22,354 bases of DNA from a virus, in the IMG/VR virus record IMGVR_UViG_3300030061_003534, positions 1 through 22,354 of that record. One strand, written 5' to 3'. Every line of letters starts with the position of its first letter. Within the stretch, counting starts at the first letter, position 1. Of the stretch, positions 1 to 7,471 are shown one piece after another. Both the position numbers and the translations under genes were made by a program. Below the pieces are notes generated by a model that saw nothing but the letters and a program-made list of their open reading frames with translations, had not been told where the DNA came from and did not search any database.

Positions 1-2
1 AC

Positions 3-287
3 CTTGAAGATTTAAAAGGATTCTATAAATACGAAGAATCCGGAATGAACGAAGAACAAGAAATAAACGGAGTTTTTATCCCAAACAAACTAATTACGAA
101 GAATTCTAAACGTTCTTGTCCTGTATGTAATGTTTATTCATTTAAATCAAATGATGATGTTTATATGTCAAAATTTGATTGTTGTGAAAAATGTTATATC
201 CAATATGTAGAAGGACGTGAAGAACGTTGGAAAAAAGGATGGAGACCAAATGAAACTAACAACCCAAAGGCTCAAAAAACTCATTAA
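3..287 (+). CDS. Small zinc-site protein, 5' end outside window
   Basis: Only the 3' part of this gene is present. The frame is open from base 3 (codons for LEDLKGFYKYEESG come before the first ATG at 45). That ATG has no good ribosome site, so the true start probably lies upstream of the window. The visible protein has two Cys pairs, CPVC and CCEKC, about 20 residues apart, a layout that fits one structural zinc ion. It ends in a charged tail (GREERWKKGWRP). No enzyme motif is visible and I do not recognise a named family. The 3' end overlaps the next gene by 38 bases, and its last codons contain that gene's ribosome site, so the two are probably translationally coupled. An internal start at 45, giving 80 residues, is the alternative. 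Confidence 0.6.
   Translation, partial: LEDLKGFYKYEESGMNEEQEINGVFIPNKLITKNSKRSCPVCNVYSFKSNDDVYMSKFDCCEKCYIQYVEGREERWKKGWRPNETNNPKAQKTH
24..31 (+). promoter_or_regulatory. Possible T4-type late promoter element TATAAATA
   Basis: This is an exact match to the T4 late-promoter box TATAAATA. It is the only exact + strand copy I found in the window, and it lies upstream of a long run of late (structural) genes. Against it, the box lies inside an open coding frame, and an AT-rich window of this size can contain a few matches by chance. A transcript from here would start near base 37 and could serve the genes from 250 onward. Confidence 0.25.
236..263 (+). repeat. 28-bp direct repeat, copy 1 (ribosome site, start codon, leader)
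   Basis: These 28 bases are identical to 493-520. The repeat covers GGATGGAG (ribosome site), a short spacer, ATG and the first codons (MKLTT) of the gene at 250. In this copy the upstream half is also the coding sequence for KGWRPN at the end of the preceding gene. The two copies differ at the bases immediately outside. Confidence 0.95.
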
Positions 288-486
288 AGAAGAACTCGAA
301 GGATTAGAAGAAGCCTCAGGGCAAATGGTTTATGTAATTGTGGAAAACGCAATTGATGATTATTCTCTTGAAGGATCTGCATATAAATCAAGAGAAGACG
401 CAGAAATGAGAGCCGAAGAACTAAATGATACTAACGAAAATCCTATGTCTACTTATCAAGTGGTAGAAGTTCAATTGATGGACTAA
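250..486 (+). CDS. 78-aa protein with capsid-targeting-like leader (class A)
   Basis: I chose the ATG at 250 because GGATGGAG lies just upstream and the N-terminus then matches two other genes in the window. An in-frame ATG at 217 would add 11 residues. The first 21 residues, MKLTTQRLKKLIKEELEGLE plus E, form a basic amphipathic helix ending in L-E-E before Ala22. That resembles the [L/I]-x-E site cut by T4-type gp21 proteases. The rest (about 57 residues) is acidic, with a short beta segment (QMVYVIVENAIDDYSLEG), a helix rich in Glu, and a closing strand (TYQVVEVQLMD). This ferredoxin-like pattern is not one I can name. By analogy with T4 internal proteins I infer a prohead-core or packaged protein. 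The coding call is firm and the role is inference. Confidence 0.75.
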   Translation: MKLTTQRLKKLIKEELEGLEEASGQMVYVIVENAIDDYSLEGSAYKSREDAEMRAEELNDTNENPMSTYQVVEVQLMD

Positions 487-492
487 TAAAAC

Positions 493-520
493 AGGATGGA
501 GACCAAATGAAACTAACAAC
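493..520 (+). repeat. 28-bp direct repeat, copy 2 (ribosome site, start codon, leader)
   Basis: This is the second copy of the repeat at 236-263. Here the ribosome-site half is intergenic, after the stop of the 250 gene, and the other half encodes MKLTTQ of the next gene. Similarity continues past the repeat, imperfectly, over about 40 bases of leader-coding sequence and is then lost. Confidence 0.95.
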
Positions 521-863
521 ACAAAAACTTAAAAAGCTTATTCGCGAAGAATTGGATTCTTTAAATGAATCTTATGGTTCTTATGAAGATAAAATTATTA
601 AGTTAATTGCATCTAATAACGAAGAGAATTACGCTCAAGCAATGATGTTTATAGAGTCTCTCCCACAACTTCAAGATAATGAATCAATTACCAGATTTGT
701 TGAAGAATATGTAAAGTCTAGAGCGTTTATAGACGCACTCGCAAACGTCAGCCCAACAGGTGGAGAGCAAACGCGGTGGCTAGCAAAACATAGCTCTGTT
801 TACTCACAACTATACGAAGAGCATCTTCAACATCTCTATGAAACAATAGAAGACTATTTATAA
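507..863 (+). CDS. 118-aa protein with capsid-targeting-like leader (class A)
   Basis: The start is fixed by the GGATGGAG ribosome site and by leader identity with the gene at 250. The leader MKLTTQKLKKLIREELDSLN plus Glu21 ends in L-N-E before Ser22, at the same residue number as the putative cut sites of the proteins at 250 and 7468. The remainder (about 97 residues) looks mostly helical (YEDKIIKLIASNNEENYAQA, then SITRFVEEYVKSRAFIDALA) with an aromatic and acidic C-terminus (YSQLYEEHLQHLYETIEDYL). No known domain is recognised. The body is unrelated by eye to that of the 250 gene although the leaders match, so leader and body behave as separate modules. A packaged or prohead-core role is inferred. 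Confidence 0.75.
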   Translation: MKLTTQKLKKLIREELDSLNESYGSYEDKIIKLIASNNEENYAQAMMFIESLPQLQDNESITRFVEEYVKSRAFIDALANVSPTGGEQTRWLAKHSSVYSQLYEEHLQHLYETIEDYL

Positions 864-879
864 TAAAAAGGAATAAATT

Positions 880-1446
880 ATGGCTGAATCAACAACATTA
901 GAAATTATACAAGGACTATCACAAGCGGCAGCAAATGCTTATGATGGTGTTCATGACGAGAGATTTACACTTGATGGACAAGTTCGTAAGGTTGGACTTC
1001 GTCGTGAAGAGGGGTGTCCTCTTATGGACAGCCGAGTAAACGATGGTTTCTCTGTGAAGTTTTACGGAAATAAAATTTGCATAAATTACCAATCCGACAT
1101 TCGTCTTAAAGACATCTATAACACAAAAGATTATGAAGGAGATATCGTTCGTCAATTGACCGAGATTAAAAAGTTCCTTCAAAAAGAATATAAGGCGATT
1201 ACTGGTAAATCCATCACACTGACAGCAGATGGGGAACCAAAAGTTATTGCACAATCAACATCTCGTGTCCGCTCATTTGTTCAGGCTTATCAACACTACA
1301 AAATTAGTGGTGTAAAAGAAGAACCTATCATGGATCCAGCAGTTGAAGATAGCAGAAAAATTACACGAGACTTTCTAGAAAAGTTCAAAGCAGCAAAGCG
1401 TCCCTCAAACGATAAAAGAAAAAAGGGCGATAACGAGAAGAAGTAA
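880..1446 (+). CDS. 188-aa protein upstream of terminase; small-terminase candidate by position
   Basis: This is a 188-aa protein preceded by AAAAGGAAT, and its stop overlaps the terminase ATG (TAATG). The N-terminal third is MAESTTLEIIQGLSQAAANA followed by a charged stretch with REEGCPL. The middle is beta-rich (GFSVKFYGNKICINYQSDI). A helix (IVRQLTEIKKFLQKEYKAIT) and a beta segment follow, and the tail from about residue 165 is strongly basic (KAAKRPSNDKRKKGDNEKK). In T4 the gene directly upstream of the large terminase is the small terminase gp16, which is of similar length, so position and the basic tail make this a candidate. I see no clear coiled-coil oligomerisation core like that of gp16. 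A conserved protein of unknown role is equally likely. Confidence 0.85.
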   Translation: MAESTTLEIIQGLSQAAANAYDGVHDERFTLDGQVRKVGLRREEGCPLMDSRVNDGFSVKFYGNKICINYQSDIRLKDIYNTKDYEGDIVRQLTEIKKFLQKEYKAITGKSITLTADGEPKVIAQSTSRVRSFVQAYQHYKISGVKEEPIMDPAVEDSRKITRDFLEKFKAAKRPSNDKRKKGDNEKK

Positions 1447-3029
1447 TGGCTTTTTCTCTTTCAAAGAAAGAAATTGTAAAAGAAATCGTAAAGTCCGGCA
1501 AAGATCCGCAATACTTCATAAATAATTATTGTCGTATTTCACATCCAATGCACGGGCTTATTCCGTTTAAAACTTATCCCTATCAAGATGATTTGATAAA
1601 TGATTTTAATGATTTCCGTTTTACAGTTATTCTTAAAGCAAGACAGTTGGGTATCTCAACGATATCTGCTGCATATGCTGTTTGGTTCATGTTGTTTCAC
1701 AGAGACAAAAACATACTTGTAATTGCAACTAAATTCTCAACAGCAGCGAATCTTGTAAAGAAAGTTAAGAACATTATGCAATACCTTCCGGAGTGGATGA
1801 GAGTTGCAAAAATTAAAGTTGATAACAGAACTTCCTTTGAACTCTCAAATGGATCCCAGATTAAAGCCGCTTCAACTTCTGGGGATGCTGGTCGTTCCGA
1901 AGCACTTTCTCTTCTTATTATTGATGAGGCTGCTCATATTGACGGACTTGACGATCTGTGGACTGGTCTTTATCCCACTCTATCTACTGGTGGTCGCTGT
2001 ATTGCCTTGAGTACTCCGAATGGTGTTGGGAATTGGTTTCACAAGACATACGTCGCAGCAGATAACGGAGAGTCAGACTTTAAACCAGTAAATCTACCGT
2101 GGGATGTGCACCCTGAAAGAGATCAAGCGTGGTTTGAGAAAGAGACAAAAAATATGTCTCGTAGGCAAATTGCACAAGAATTAGAGTGTAACTTCAATAC
2201 ATCAGGCGATACTGTTATTCACCCAGAAGATATTGCTTGGCTGCAAGAACAAATTAAAGAACCAACTTATAGGACAGGATATGATAGAAATTTTTGGATA
2301 TGGGAGAAGTACCGAGATGGTGCTCATTACCTTCTCGTTGCCGATGTTGCTAGAGGCGATGGCGCTGACAACTCTGTTTTTCATGTATTAGATGTAGGAA
2401 AAATGGAAATAGTTGCCGAATATCAAGGCAAACCATCTTTAGATATGTACGCTCAAATGCTATATTCAGCAGGTATGGAATACGGTAAATGCCTTCTGGT
2501 TGTGGAGAATAATGGTATTGGTATTTCTGTTTTTGAGAAGCTTAAGGATTTAGGATATGAGAATCTTTATTATTCTGTTAAGGGCACACACGAGTTTGTT
2601 GAATCTTCACAGGGTGAATTTATGAATAATGCAATTGGCGGCTTTACAACTTCAACGAAAACAAGGCCCCTTATTGTAGCAAAACTCGAAGAATTTATAA
2701 GAAATAAAATTATCAAGATACCATCTGCACGAGCATTTGATGAATTTAGAACTTTTATTTGGAACAACGGTAAACCACAAGCCATGAGATCTTACCATGA
2801 TGATATAATAATGTGTCTTTCTATTATGTGCTGGGTGAGGGACACAGCACTTGAAGTGTCGCAAAAAGATCTTGAATATCGTAAAGCTATGATTGATGGA
2901 ATGTATATGAAGAAGAGTGTCATGAACACAACCATAAAAGGGCAAGATGGGTATAATGCCGACTTCGAAACTAAATATAAAGAAGAGTTAAATATAGCAA
3001 GAAATTTTGCTTGGATATTCAAAGGATAA
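1446..3029 (+). CDS. 17: Terminase large subunit (T4 gp17-like packaging ATPase/nuclease)
   Basis: This is the motor that pumps DNA into the prohead through the portal and cuts concatemers into headfuls. The N-terminal ATPase has a deviant Walker A (KARQLGIST, residues 64-72), a hydrophobic Walker B (LLIIDEA, 156-162, catalytic Glu161) and a coupling motif (ALSTPN, 187-192). The C-terminal RNase H-like nuclease has acidic metal ligands at Asp300 (LLVADVARGDGAD), Glu354 (VVENNGIG) and Asp452/453 (HDDIIMCLS), the pattern of T4 gp17. At 527 residues it is shorter than T4 gp17 (about 610), mainly at the N-terminus. It overlaps the 188-aa gene by one base and sits three bases before the portal gene. 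All key residues appear intact. Confidence 0.97.
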   Translation: MAFSLSKKEIVKEIVKSGKDPQYFINNYCRISHPMHGLIPFKTYPYQDDLINDFNDFRFTVILKARQLGISTISAAYAVWFMLFHRDKNILVIATKFSTAANLVKKVKNIMQYLPEWMRVAKIKVDNRTSFELSNGSQIKAASTSGDAGRSEALSLLIIDEAAHIDGLDDLWTGLYPTLSTGGRCIALSTPNGVGNWFHKTYVAADNGESDFKPVNLPWDVHPERDQAWFEKETKNMSRRQIAQELECNFNTSGDTVIHPEDIAWLQEQIKEPTYRTGYDRNFWIWEKYRDGAHYLLVADVARGDGADNSVFHVLDVGKMEIVAEYQGKPSLDMYAQMLYSAGMEYGKCLLVVENNGIGISVFEKLKDLGYENLYYSVKGTHEFVESSQGEFMNNAIGGFTTSTKTRPLIVAKLEEFIRNKIIKIPSARAFDEFRTFIWNNGKPQAMRSYHDDIIMCLSIMCWVRDTALEVSQKDLEYRKAMIDGMYMKKSVMNTTIKGQDGYNADFETKYKEELNIARNFAWIFKG

Positions 3030-3032
3030 TAA

Positions 3033-4985
3033 ATGGCTAATAGAAAGAAGAACCTAGGGAAAAATCCCTACAATCCGGAGAATGGTCTTTTTCGTTCACT
3101 AACAAGATTATTTTCTGGTCCAATTACACAAAGAAGGACCCAACAAGGTCGTGCATTGCGCAGACGACACTTGGATACTTATGCATCTCGCTTCACTTCC
3201 GCTTCAGGAAGACAATTCAAAAAGCAAGAATATAACCCTATGAACATCATGACAGTTAACATGATATCAAATAGAAATAGAGCAGAGCGTTATGTTGATT
3301 TTGACCAAATGGAATATACACCAGAATGCGCTTCTTCATTGGATATCTACGCCGATGAAATGACAACACACTCATCTCTGCAACCGATGCTTAGAATTAA
3401 ATGTCCAAACGATGAGATAAAAACAATTCTTGATAATCTTTATCACAACGTTTTAAATATTGAACACAACCTGTTTGGTTGGTGTAGAACAATGTGTAAG
3501 TATGGAGACCTCTTTCTTTATTTAGATATCGAAGAAGGTATGGGTGTACGAGCCACTATCGGTCTACCTCCTCAAGAAATTGAGCGCTTAGAGGGCGAAG
3601 ATGAATCTAACCCCAACTATGTACAGTTTCAGTGGAATTCTGGGGGCATGACCTTAGAAAACTGGCAAATGGCACACTTTAGAATACTTGGCAACGACAA
3701 ACATGCCCCTTATGGAACATCTGTGTTGGAACCAGCAAGAAGAATTTGGAGACAACTTACTCTCCTTGAAGACGCTATGATGGCATACCGAATTGTACGT
3801 GCTCCGGAGAGACGCGTATTTAAAATTGATGTCGGCAATATTCCTCCTCAAGATGTCGAACAATACATGCAAAAGGTTATGACTCAAATGAAACGTCATC
3901 AGGTCGTGGACCCAAAAACAGGTCGACTTGATTTAAGATACAACCCATTATCAATTGAAGAAGATTATTATATTCCTATTCGCGGCACCTCAAATACAGA
4001 TATTGTTTCTCTCAAAGGTGGAGAAATGACAGCGCAAATTGAAGATGTAAAGTATCTCAGAGATAAGTTGTTCTCCGCACTTAAAATTCCTCAATCCTAT
4101 CTTACGATGGGCGACGGTGCATCTGAAGACAAAACAACACTTGCACAAAAAGATATTAGATTTGCAAGAACAATTCAAAGATTACAACGAGTTATCATTG
4201 CAGAGCTTGAGAAGATTGGAATCATTCACCTATTCACCATGGGTTTCCGTAATGATGATCTTCTTAGTTTCAAATTACAATTAAACAATCCATCAAAGAT
4301 TGCTGAACTTCAGGAACTAGAACACTGGGACAAGAAATTCTCAGTTGCTGGAAATGCAACGGAAGGATATTTCTCAAAACGTTGGGTTTCCGAAAATCTA
4401 TTTGGTCTCTCGGAAGAAGAAATAATAAGAATGCAACGTGAGATGTTCTACGATAAAAAGTTTGGTGCTAGCCTAGAAGCCGCTGCGCAACCCGCCGAAG
4501 GTGGTGATGCTGGTGGAGGTTTGGGTGATCTTGGTGGAGATGATGCTGGTGGTGGTCTTGACTTAGGCGGAGATGATGCTGGTGGTGGATTAGATTTAGG
4601 TGGTGATGCCGGAGGCGAGGCTGCTGGGGACACGAGCCCTGGTGCCGAAGGGGGTGATCAAAATGACGACGTTCTCTTGGCTGAACCACCGGCTAAACGC
4701 GATGACGAGCCAACATATAAACGTGGCAAATATAAGCGTCATCAATCTTCATATTCAAAAGGTGGTAGAAAGAAGCACTTCAAAAACCAAGCTACTGGGG
4801 AATACGGAAATACATACAGAACAACCTTTCAAGGCAAGTCAGGCTTTGGTGGCTTAGATTCTCTTGGTCGTGGAATTACAGAAAATAATGAAACTGAAGA
4901 AGAGAAACTATTTAAAACATCAAAGCAAGTTGATAACTTGATTGAAAGTCTACTAAAAAAGGTGAAAGAAGATGAAGCACAATAA
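3033..4985 (+). CDS. 20: Portal vertex protein (T4 gp20-like) with long repetitive C-terminal tail
   Basis: The dodecameric portal forms the DNA gate at one head vertex, starts prohead assembly and docks the terminase. T4-type signatures are clear: NRAERYVDFDQMEYTPECAS in the N-terminal part, GTSVLEPARRIWRQLTLLED then IVRAPERRVFKIDVGNIPP at about residues 230-275, and the crown-side segment LKIPQSYLTMGDGASEDKTT with helix RFARTIQRLQRVIIAELEKI. Similarity ends near residue 485. A tail of about 165 residues follows: four Gly/Asp-rich 11-residue units (490-533), an acidic stretch, a basic stretch (KRGKYKRH, GGRKKHFKN, about 561-585) and a C-terminal helix (VDNLIESLLKKVKEDEAQ). T4 gp20 has 524 residues and, from memory, no such tail. 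The stop overlaps the next gene by 14 bases. Confidence 0.96.
   Translation: MANRKKNLGKNPYNPENGLFRSLTRLFSGPITQRRTQQGRALRRRHLDTYASRFTSASGRQFKKQEYNPMNIMTVNMISNRNRAERYVDFDQMEYTPECASSLDIYADEMTTHSSLQPMLRIKCPNDEIKTILDNLYHNVLNIEHNLFGWCRTMCKYGDLFLYLDIEEGMGVRATIGLPPQEIERLEGEDESNPNYVQFQWNSGGMTLENWQMAHFRILGNDKHAPYGTSVLEPARRIWRQLTLLEDAMMAYRIVRAPERRVFKIDVGNIPPQDVEQYMQKVMTQMKRHQVVDPKTGRLDLRYNPLSIEEDYYIPIRGTSNTDIVSLKGGEMTAQIEDVKYLRDKLFSALKIPQSYLTMGDGASEDKTTLAQKDIRFARTIQRLQRVIIAELEKIGIIHLFTMGFRNDDLLSFKLQLNNPSKIAELQELEHWDKKFSVAGNATEGYFSKRWVSENLFGLSEEEIIRMQREMFYDKKFGASLEAAAQPAEGGDAGGGLGDLGGDDAGGGLDLGGDDAGGGLDLGGDAGGEAAGDTSPGAEGGDQNDDVLLAEPPAKRDDEPTYKRGKYKRHQSSYSKGGRKKHFKNQATGEYGNTYRTTFQGKSGFGGLDSLGRGITENNETEEEKLFKTSKQVDNLIESLLKKVKEDEAQ
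4500..4631 (+). repeat. Four 33-bp tandem units in the portal gene
   Basis: Four consecutive 33-base units start at 4500, 4533, 4566 and 4599. They encode GGDAGGGLGDL, GGDDAGGGLDL, GGDDAGGGLDL and GGDAGGEAAGD. Units 2 and 3 are the closest pair and give identical peptides with a few silent changes. Outer units are degenerate. In-frame unit gain or loss would change only the length of a flexible acidic linker. Confidence 0.9.
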
Positions 4986-5784
4986 GAAAAGAAATACCGC
5001 TTTTCTTTACGAATCTCTTGTAAAAGAACTAACAAAAACAATTGTAAGACAACAAGAAGAGAGAAAAGGAAAGATTGTAAATATTATTAGAGAAAACTTT
5101 ACGAAAGGAACTCTACTGCAACAAGATTTAGATCTTTACAAATCTATCTTAGAAAACAAAGATAAAATGACAAAAGATTTTACAGATCGTTTTCTTGTTG
5201 AAACAAGAAAAGATTATAATGCTATTGATCGCAAATCTGTTTTTAATGCTCAAACGAAAGTTATAACACAGATTAATCAACAGCTCGGTGCAGACGTATT
5301 TAAGAACTTTGTTCCAAACTACAAAGATATTGCAACAGTTGGCACATGGTTTCAAGATAATATTCCACATGCCAAGTCTCGTCTTATTGTTGAGACGAAA
5401 GTTAAATCCTTGCTAGTTCCCTCACAAGTACAAGAAAGTGAAATGAAACATATTGACAATCTTACTTACAAAACATTTGTTAATAAATTTAATGATACAT
5501 ATAAAAATTCTTTAAAAGAAAACCAAAAGAAACTTCTAACAAACTATATTATTTCTTTCTCTGATAATGGTCTAGGATTGAAATCTTTTGTTAACGAAGA
5601 AGTCGGAAATTTAAAAGAAAAACTCGCCGAAAAACTTTCAAAGGGTGTTGACACCTTTGGAGAAGAAAAGCATCAAAAAATTAAAAAAGTTGCGACAATT
5701 TTAGAAGATTTTAGTAAAAAACCACTAGATGAGAAACTAGTCAAAAAGTTATTTTATATCCAAGATTTAGTGGAGGAATTGTAA
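4972..5784 (+). CDS. 270-aa Lys-rich helical protein after portal, function unknown
   Basis: The ATG lies inside the portal reading frame, giving a 14-base overlap, with GGTGAAAGAAG as a weak ribosome site. This points to translational coupling with the portal. The protein is Lys-rich and predicted mostly helical throughout (NTAFLYESLVKELTKTIVRQ at the N-terminus, LDEKLVKKLFYIQDLVEEL at the end). There is no Cys, no membrane segment, no signal peptide and no recognisable catalytic motif. In T4 the genes after the portal encode prohead-core proteins (gp67, gp68), so a core or scaffold-accessory role is plausible from position and composition only. It lacks the leader seen in the smaller proteins downstream. 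I do not recognise the family. Confidence 0.88.
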   Translation: MKHNKKRNTAFLYESLVKELTKTIVRQQEERKGKIVNIIRENFTKGTLLQQDLDLYKSILENKDKMTKDFTDRFLVETRKDYNAIDRKSVFNAQTKVITQINQQLGADVFKNFVPNYKDIATVGTWFQDNIPHAKSRLIVETKVKSLLVPSQVQESEMKHIDNLTYKTFVNKFNDTYKNSLKENQKKLLTNYIISFSDNGLGLKSFVNEEVGNLKEKLAEKLSKGVDTFGEEKHQKIKKVATILEDFSKKPLDEKLVKKLFYIQDLVEEL

Positions 5785-6425
5785 TGGTTCGTGTTAATGT
5801 TTTAAAACCATCTGGGGTTGATGTTATAACACCAGCAGAAGCAGATGCGGGACATGTAGATGTTGGAGTTCAAAAAGATGTAGGAGTTAATGTTAAACCA
5901 TCTGTGGGTGTTAGAATTACGAACAATAATTTAAACACTTATGTATTTGAACTAAACGCTAGAGAATCGTTGGATGGTAATTTAATGATTTACGACCACA
6001 AGGATATTGACATTGTCTTGATGCAAGAACAAAAGAAGATTGTTGCTTTTGCAAAAGATATGTTGACAGATAGTGTTTATGGTGCTGAATCTCGCTTGTT
6101 TGAATTTTTAAGAAAAAAGGGTATAGTTGCCTACGATTCTATTCAAGGGGGAAATATTTATGGATCCATGGAGGCAAAAATTTTAGACTCTAAGAAATAC
6201 GATTCCGTAAAATCTGCTTTGCTCAATATAGCTGAGTGGTTTAAAGAAGAAAAACCAAGTATGGAATATGAAGAAGGACACGATGAATTGATGGACGATG
6301 CTTTACTGCATCCAGACGACGAGCATGCAACAGAACTCGGTGAAGTACCACAAGCTGCGGAGAAAGGCTCAATCCTGCAGAAAAATATGTTTGCACCCTA
6401 CCTTTATGGAAGGTATACATACTAA
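5784..6425 (+). CDS. 213-aa protein in head cluster, function unknown
   Basis: It starts by TAATG overlap with the previous gene, with GGAGG about 6 bases upstream (tggaggaattgtaATG). The first 45 residues are low-complexity and Val/Asp/Gly-rich (GVDVITPAEADAGHVDVGVQ), suggesting an extended or flexible arm. A compact alpha/beta part follows (TYVFELNARESLDGNLMIYD, then IVLMQEQKKIVAFAKDML, then ESRLFEFLRKKGIVAYDSIQ). The C-terminal 50 residues are acidic and end in an aromatic tail (MFAPYLYGRYTY). No Cys pairs, membrane segments or enzyme motifs are visible. Its place between portal and protease genes suggests a head-assembly or minor virion protein, but there is no direct sequence support for either. 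Confidence 0.85.
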   Translation: MVRVNVLKPSGVDVITPAEADAGHVDVGVQKDVGVNVKPSVGVRITNNNLNTYVFELNARESLDGNLMIYDHKDIDIVLMQEQKKIVAFAKDMLTDSVYGAESRLFEFLRKKGIVAYDSIQGGNIYGSMEAKILDSKKYDSVKSALLNIAEWFKEEKPSMEYEEGHDELMDDALLHPDDEHATELGEVPQAAEKGSILQKNMFAPYLYGRYTY

Positions 6426-7153
6426 TGAAAACAATTTTAAATGAATGGCGAAAGTTTTTATTAAAAGAATCTGAGAACGCACCGGATTTTCCATACGATG
6501 AAAGAGAATTAGAACCCAATCTTTCTGTTTTTCATGAAACCGATGGTGAAACACACGCGATTATTTTATATAAGAAAAAGAAATATGTTGATGATTTCTA
6601 TATTATCGGATATATTTCAGTTGACCTATTAACCGATTCGGGAGACGAAAGGTTCAATTGTATCCCCAACACTTACCAAATTGGAGCGGTTTACGTAGAA
6701 AAAGAGTTGCGTGGACACAAAGAGAGATTTGGAAAGAAAATGTATGATTTGGCATATGGTGCAATAGAGGACGATGCTGGTTTAACTTCAGATAAATATT
6801 CTGGGTCATTACCAAAGGCTAAAGGTAATTGGCAGAAAATGGAAGCAAGTCCTGAAATTGAAAAGAAAAAAACCAAGCCGAAAGGGAATGATGAGTTTGA
6901 TTATGACGGTAAGAAAACACCAGATGATAAAATGGATGATTGCTTTGTGAATTTTGATTTAGGATCCACTAATGCTACTGACCATTCGCTTAAAAAGAAG
7001 AACAACAGCGAGGATAAGGCTACATTGGCAGATTATGTAGCACAACACGAACAGAATGATTTCTTAAACAAAGCTGATGTTGAAAGTAGATTAATGAACA
7101 AAGCAGTTAGAAGGTTCGGGGAAATCTATTCAAAATTAACAAACTATGGTTAA
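6425..7153 (+). CDS. GNAT-like protein with capsid-targeting-like leader (class B)
   Basis: This is a 242-aa protein starting by TAATG overlap. The N-terminus MKTILNEWRKFLLKESENA matches the T4 internal-protein leader MKTYQEFIAEA in plan: Met-Lys-Thr, acidic and aromatic residues, then L-K-E before Ser16 as a likely gp21 cut site. Residues about 40-140 look like a GNAT acetyltransferase core: strands AIILYKKKKYVDDFYIIGYI, then IGAVYVEKELRGHKERFGKK, whose RGHKxxFGKK replaces the usual R/QxxGxG/A acetyl-CoA loop, then the helix MYDLAYGAIEDD and a Ser-Asp...Trp segment (TSDKYSG to NWQKM, Trp136). The C-terminal 90 residues are charged and low-complexity. The GNAT call rests on pattern recognition, and the pyrophosphate loop carries an insertion, so catalysis is uncertain. 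I infer a packaged, possibly injected protein. Confidence 0.7.
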   Translation: MKTILNEWRKFLLKESENAPDFPYDERELEPNLSVFHETDGETHAIILYKKKKYVDDFYIIGYISVDLLTDSGDERFNCIPNTYQIGAVYVEKELRGHKERFGKKMYDLAYGAIEDDAGLTSDKYSGSLPKAKGNWQKMEASPEIEKKKTKPKGNDEFDYDGKKTPDDKMDDCFVNFDLGSTNATDHSLKKKNNSEDKATLADYVAQHEQNDFLNKADVESRLMNKAVRRFGEIYSKLTNYG

Positions 7154-7165
7154 AAAGAGGTTTTG

Positions 7166-7471
7166 GTGAATTTATTGTATTTTATTCTTGCATGTTATGG
7201 GATGACTTTTATTCTCGTACATGGAAAAATCTTCGAAGACTTGAGACCAGAAAAAGATTATACAAAGAAATGGAACACATTATTTCATTGTCCTTTGTGC
7301 ATGGGCTTTTGGGTTGGTGTGTTTATGTGGGCGATAAATGGTTTTACGGAACTATTTACATTTGAATATTCATTAATTAACGCATTTTTGTGCGGATGTA
7401 TCTCTGCTGGTACATCTTACATTTTATCGATGTTAGTTGATGATTTTGGAATAAGGATTATTAAAAAATGA
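7166..7471 (+). CDS. DUF1360-like membrane protein with CxxC
   Basis: This is a protein of about 101 residues. I prefer GTG at 7166 (AGAGG ends 5 bases upstream) over TTG at 7163, which is too close to the ribosome site. A hydrophobic N-terminal helix (LLYFILACYGMTFILV) is followed by a charged loop, then WNTLFHCPLCMGFWVGVFMW, where a CPxC motif runs into a Trp-rich membrane segment, then a third hydrophobic stretch (LINAFLCGCISAGTSYILSM). The CPxC-(x)GFWVG signature fits the DUF1360 family, whose function is unknown. It overlaps the next gene by ATGA. A three-pass inner-membrane protein is unexpected among head genes. It could act in the host membrane late in infection, but nothing here shows how. 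Confidence 0.75.
   Translation: MNLLYFILACYGMTFILVHGKIFEDLRPEKDYTKKWNTLFHCPLCMGFWVGVFMWAINGFTELFTFEYSLINAFLCGCISAGTSYILSMLVDDFGIRIIKK

Noticed and set aside
217-249. Upstream ATG at 217 extending the 250 gene
   Set aside because: The site lies inside the previous gene without a ribosome site, and the extension breaks the leader shared with the 507 and 7468 genes.
855-862. TATTTATA, reverse complement of the T4 late box (also at 19241-19248)
   Set aside because: A promoter here would read the minus strand, where no gene is supported. Two such matches are expected by chance in AT-rich DNA.
4500-4631. Possible CRISPR array (spaced repeats)
   Set aside because: Units are contiguous 33-mers without spacers, coding in frame within the portal gene.
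4448-4689. Minus-strand open frames rich in Pro/Ser/His opposite the portal tail
   Set aside because: They mirror the Gly/Asp repeats on the + strand and have no ribosome site or neighbours on that strand.
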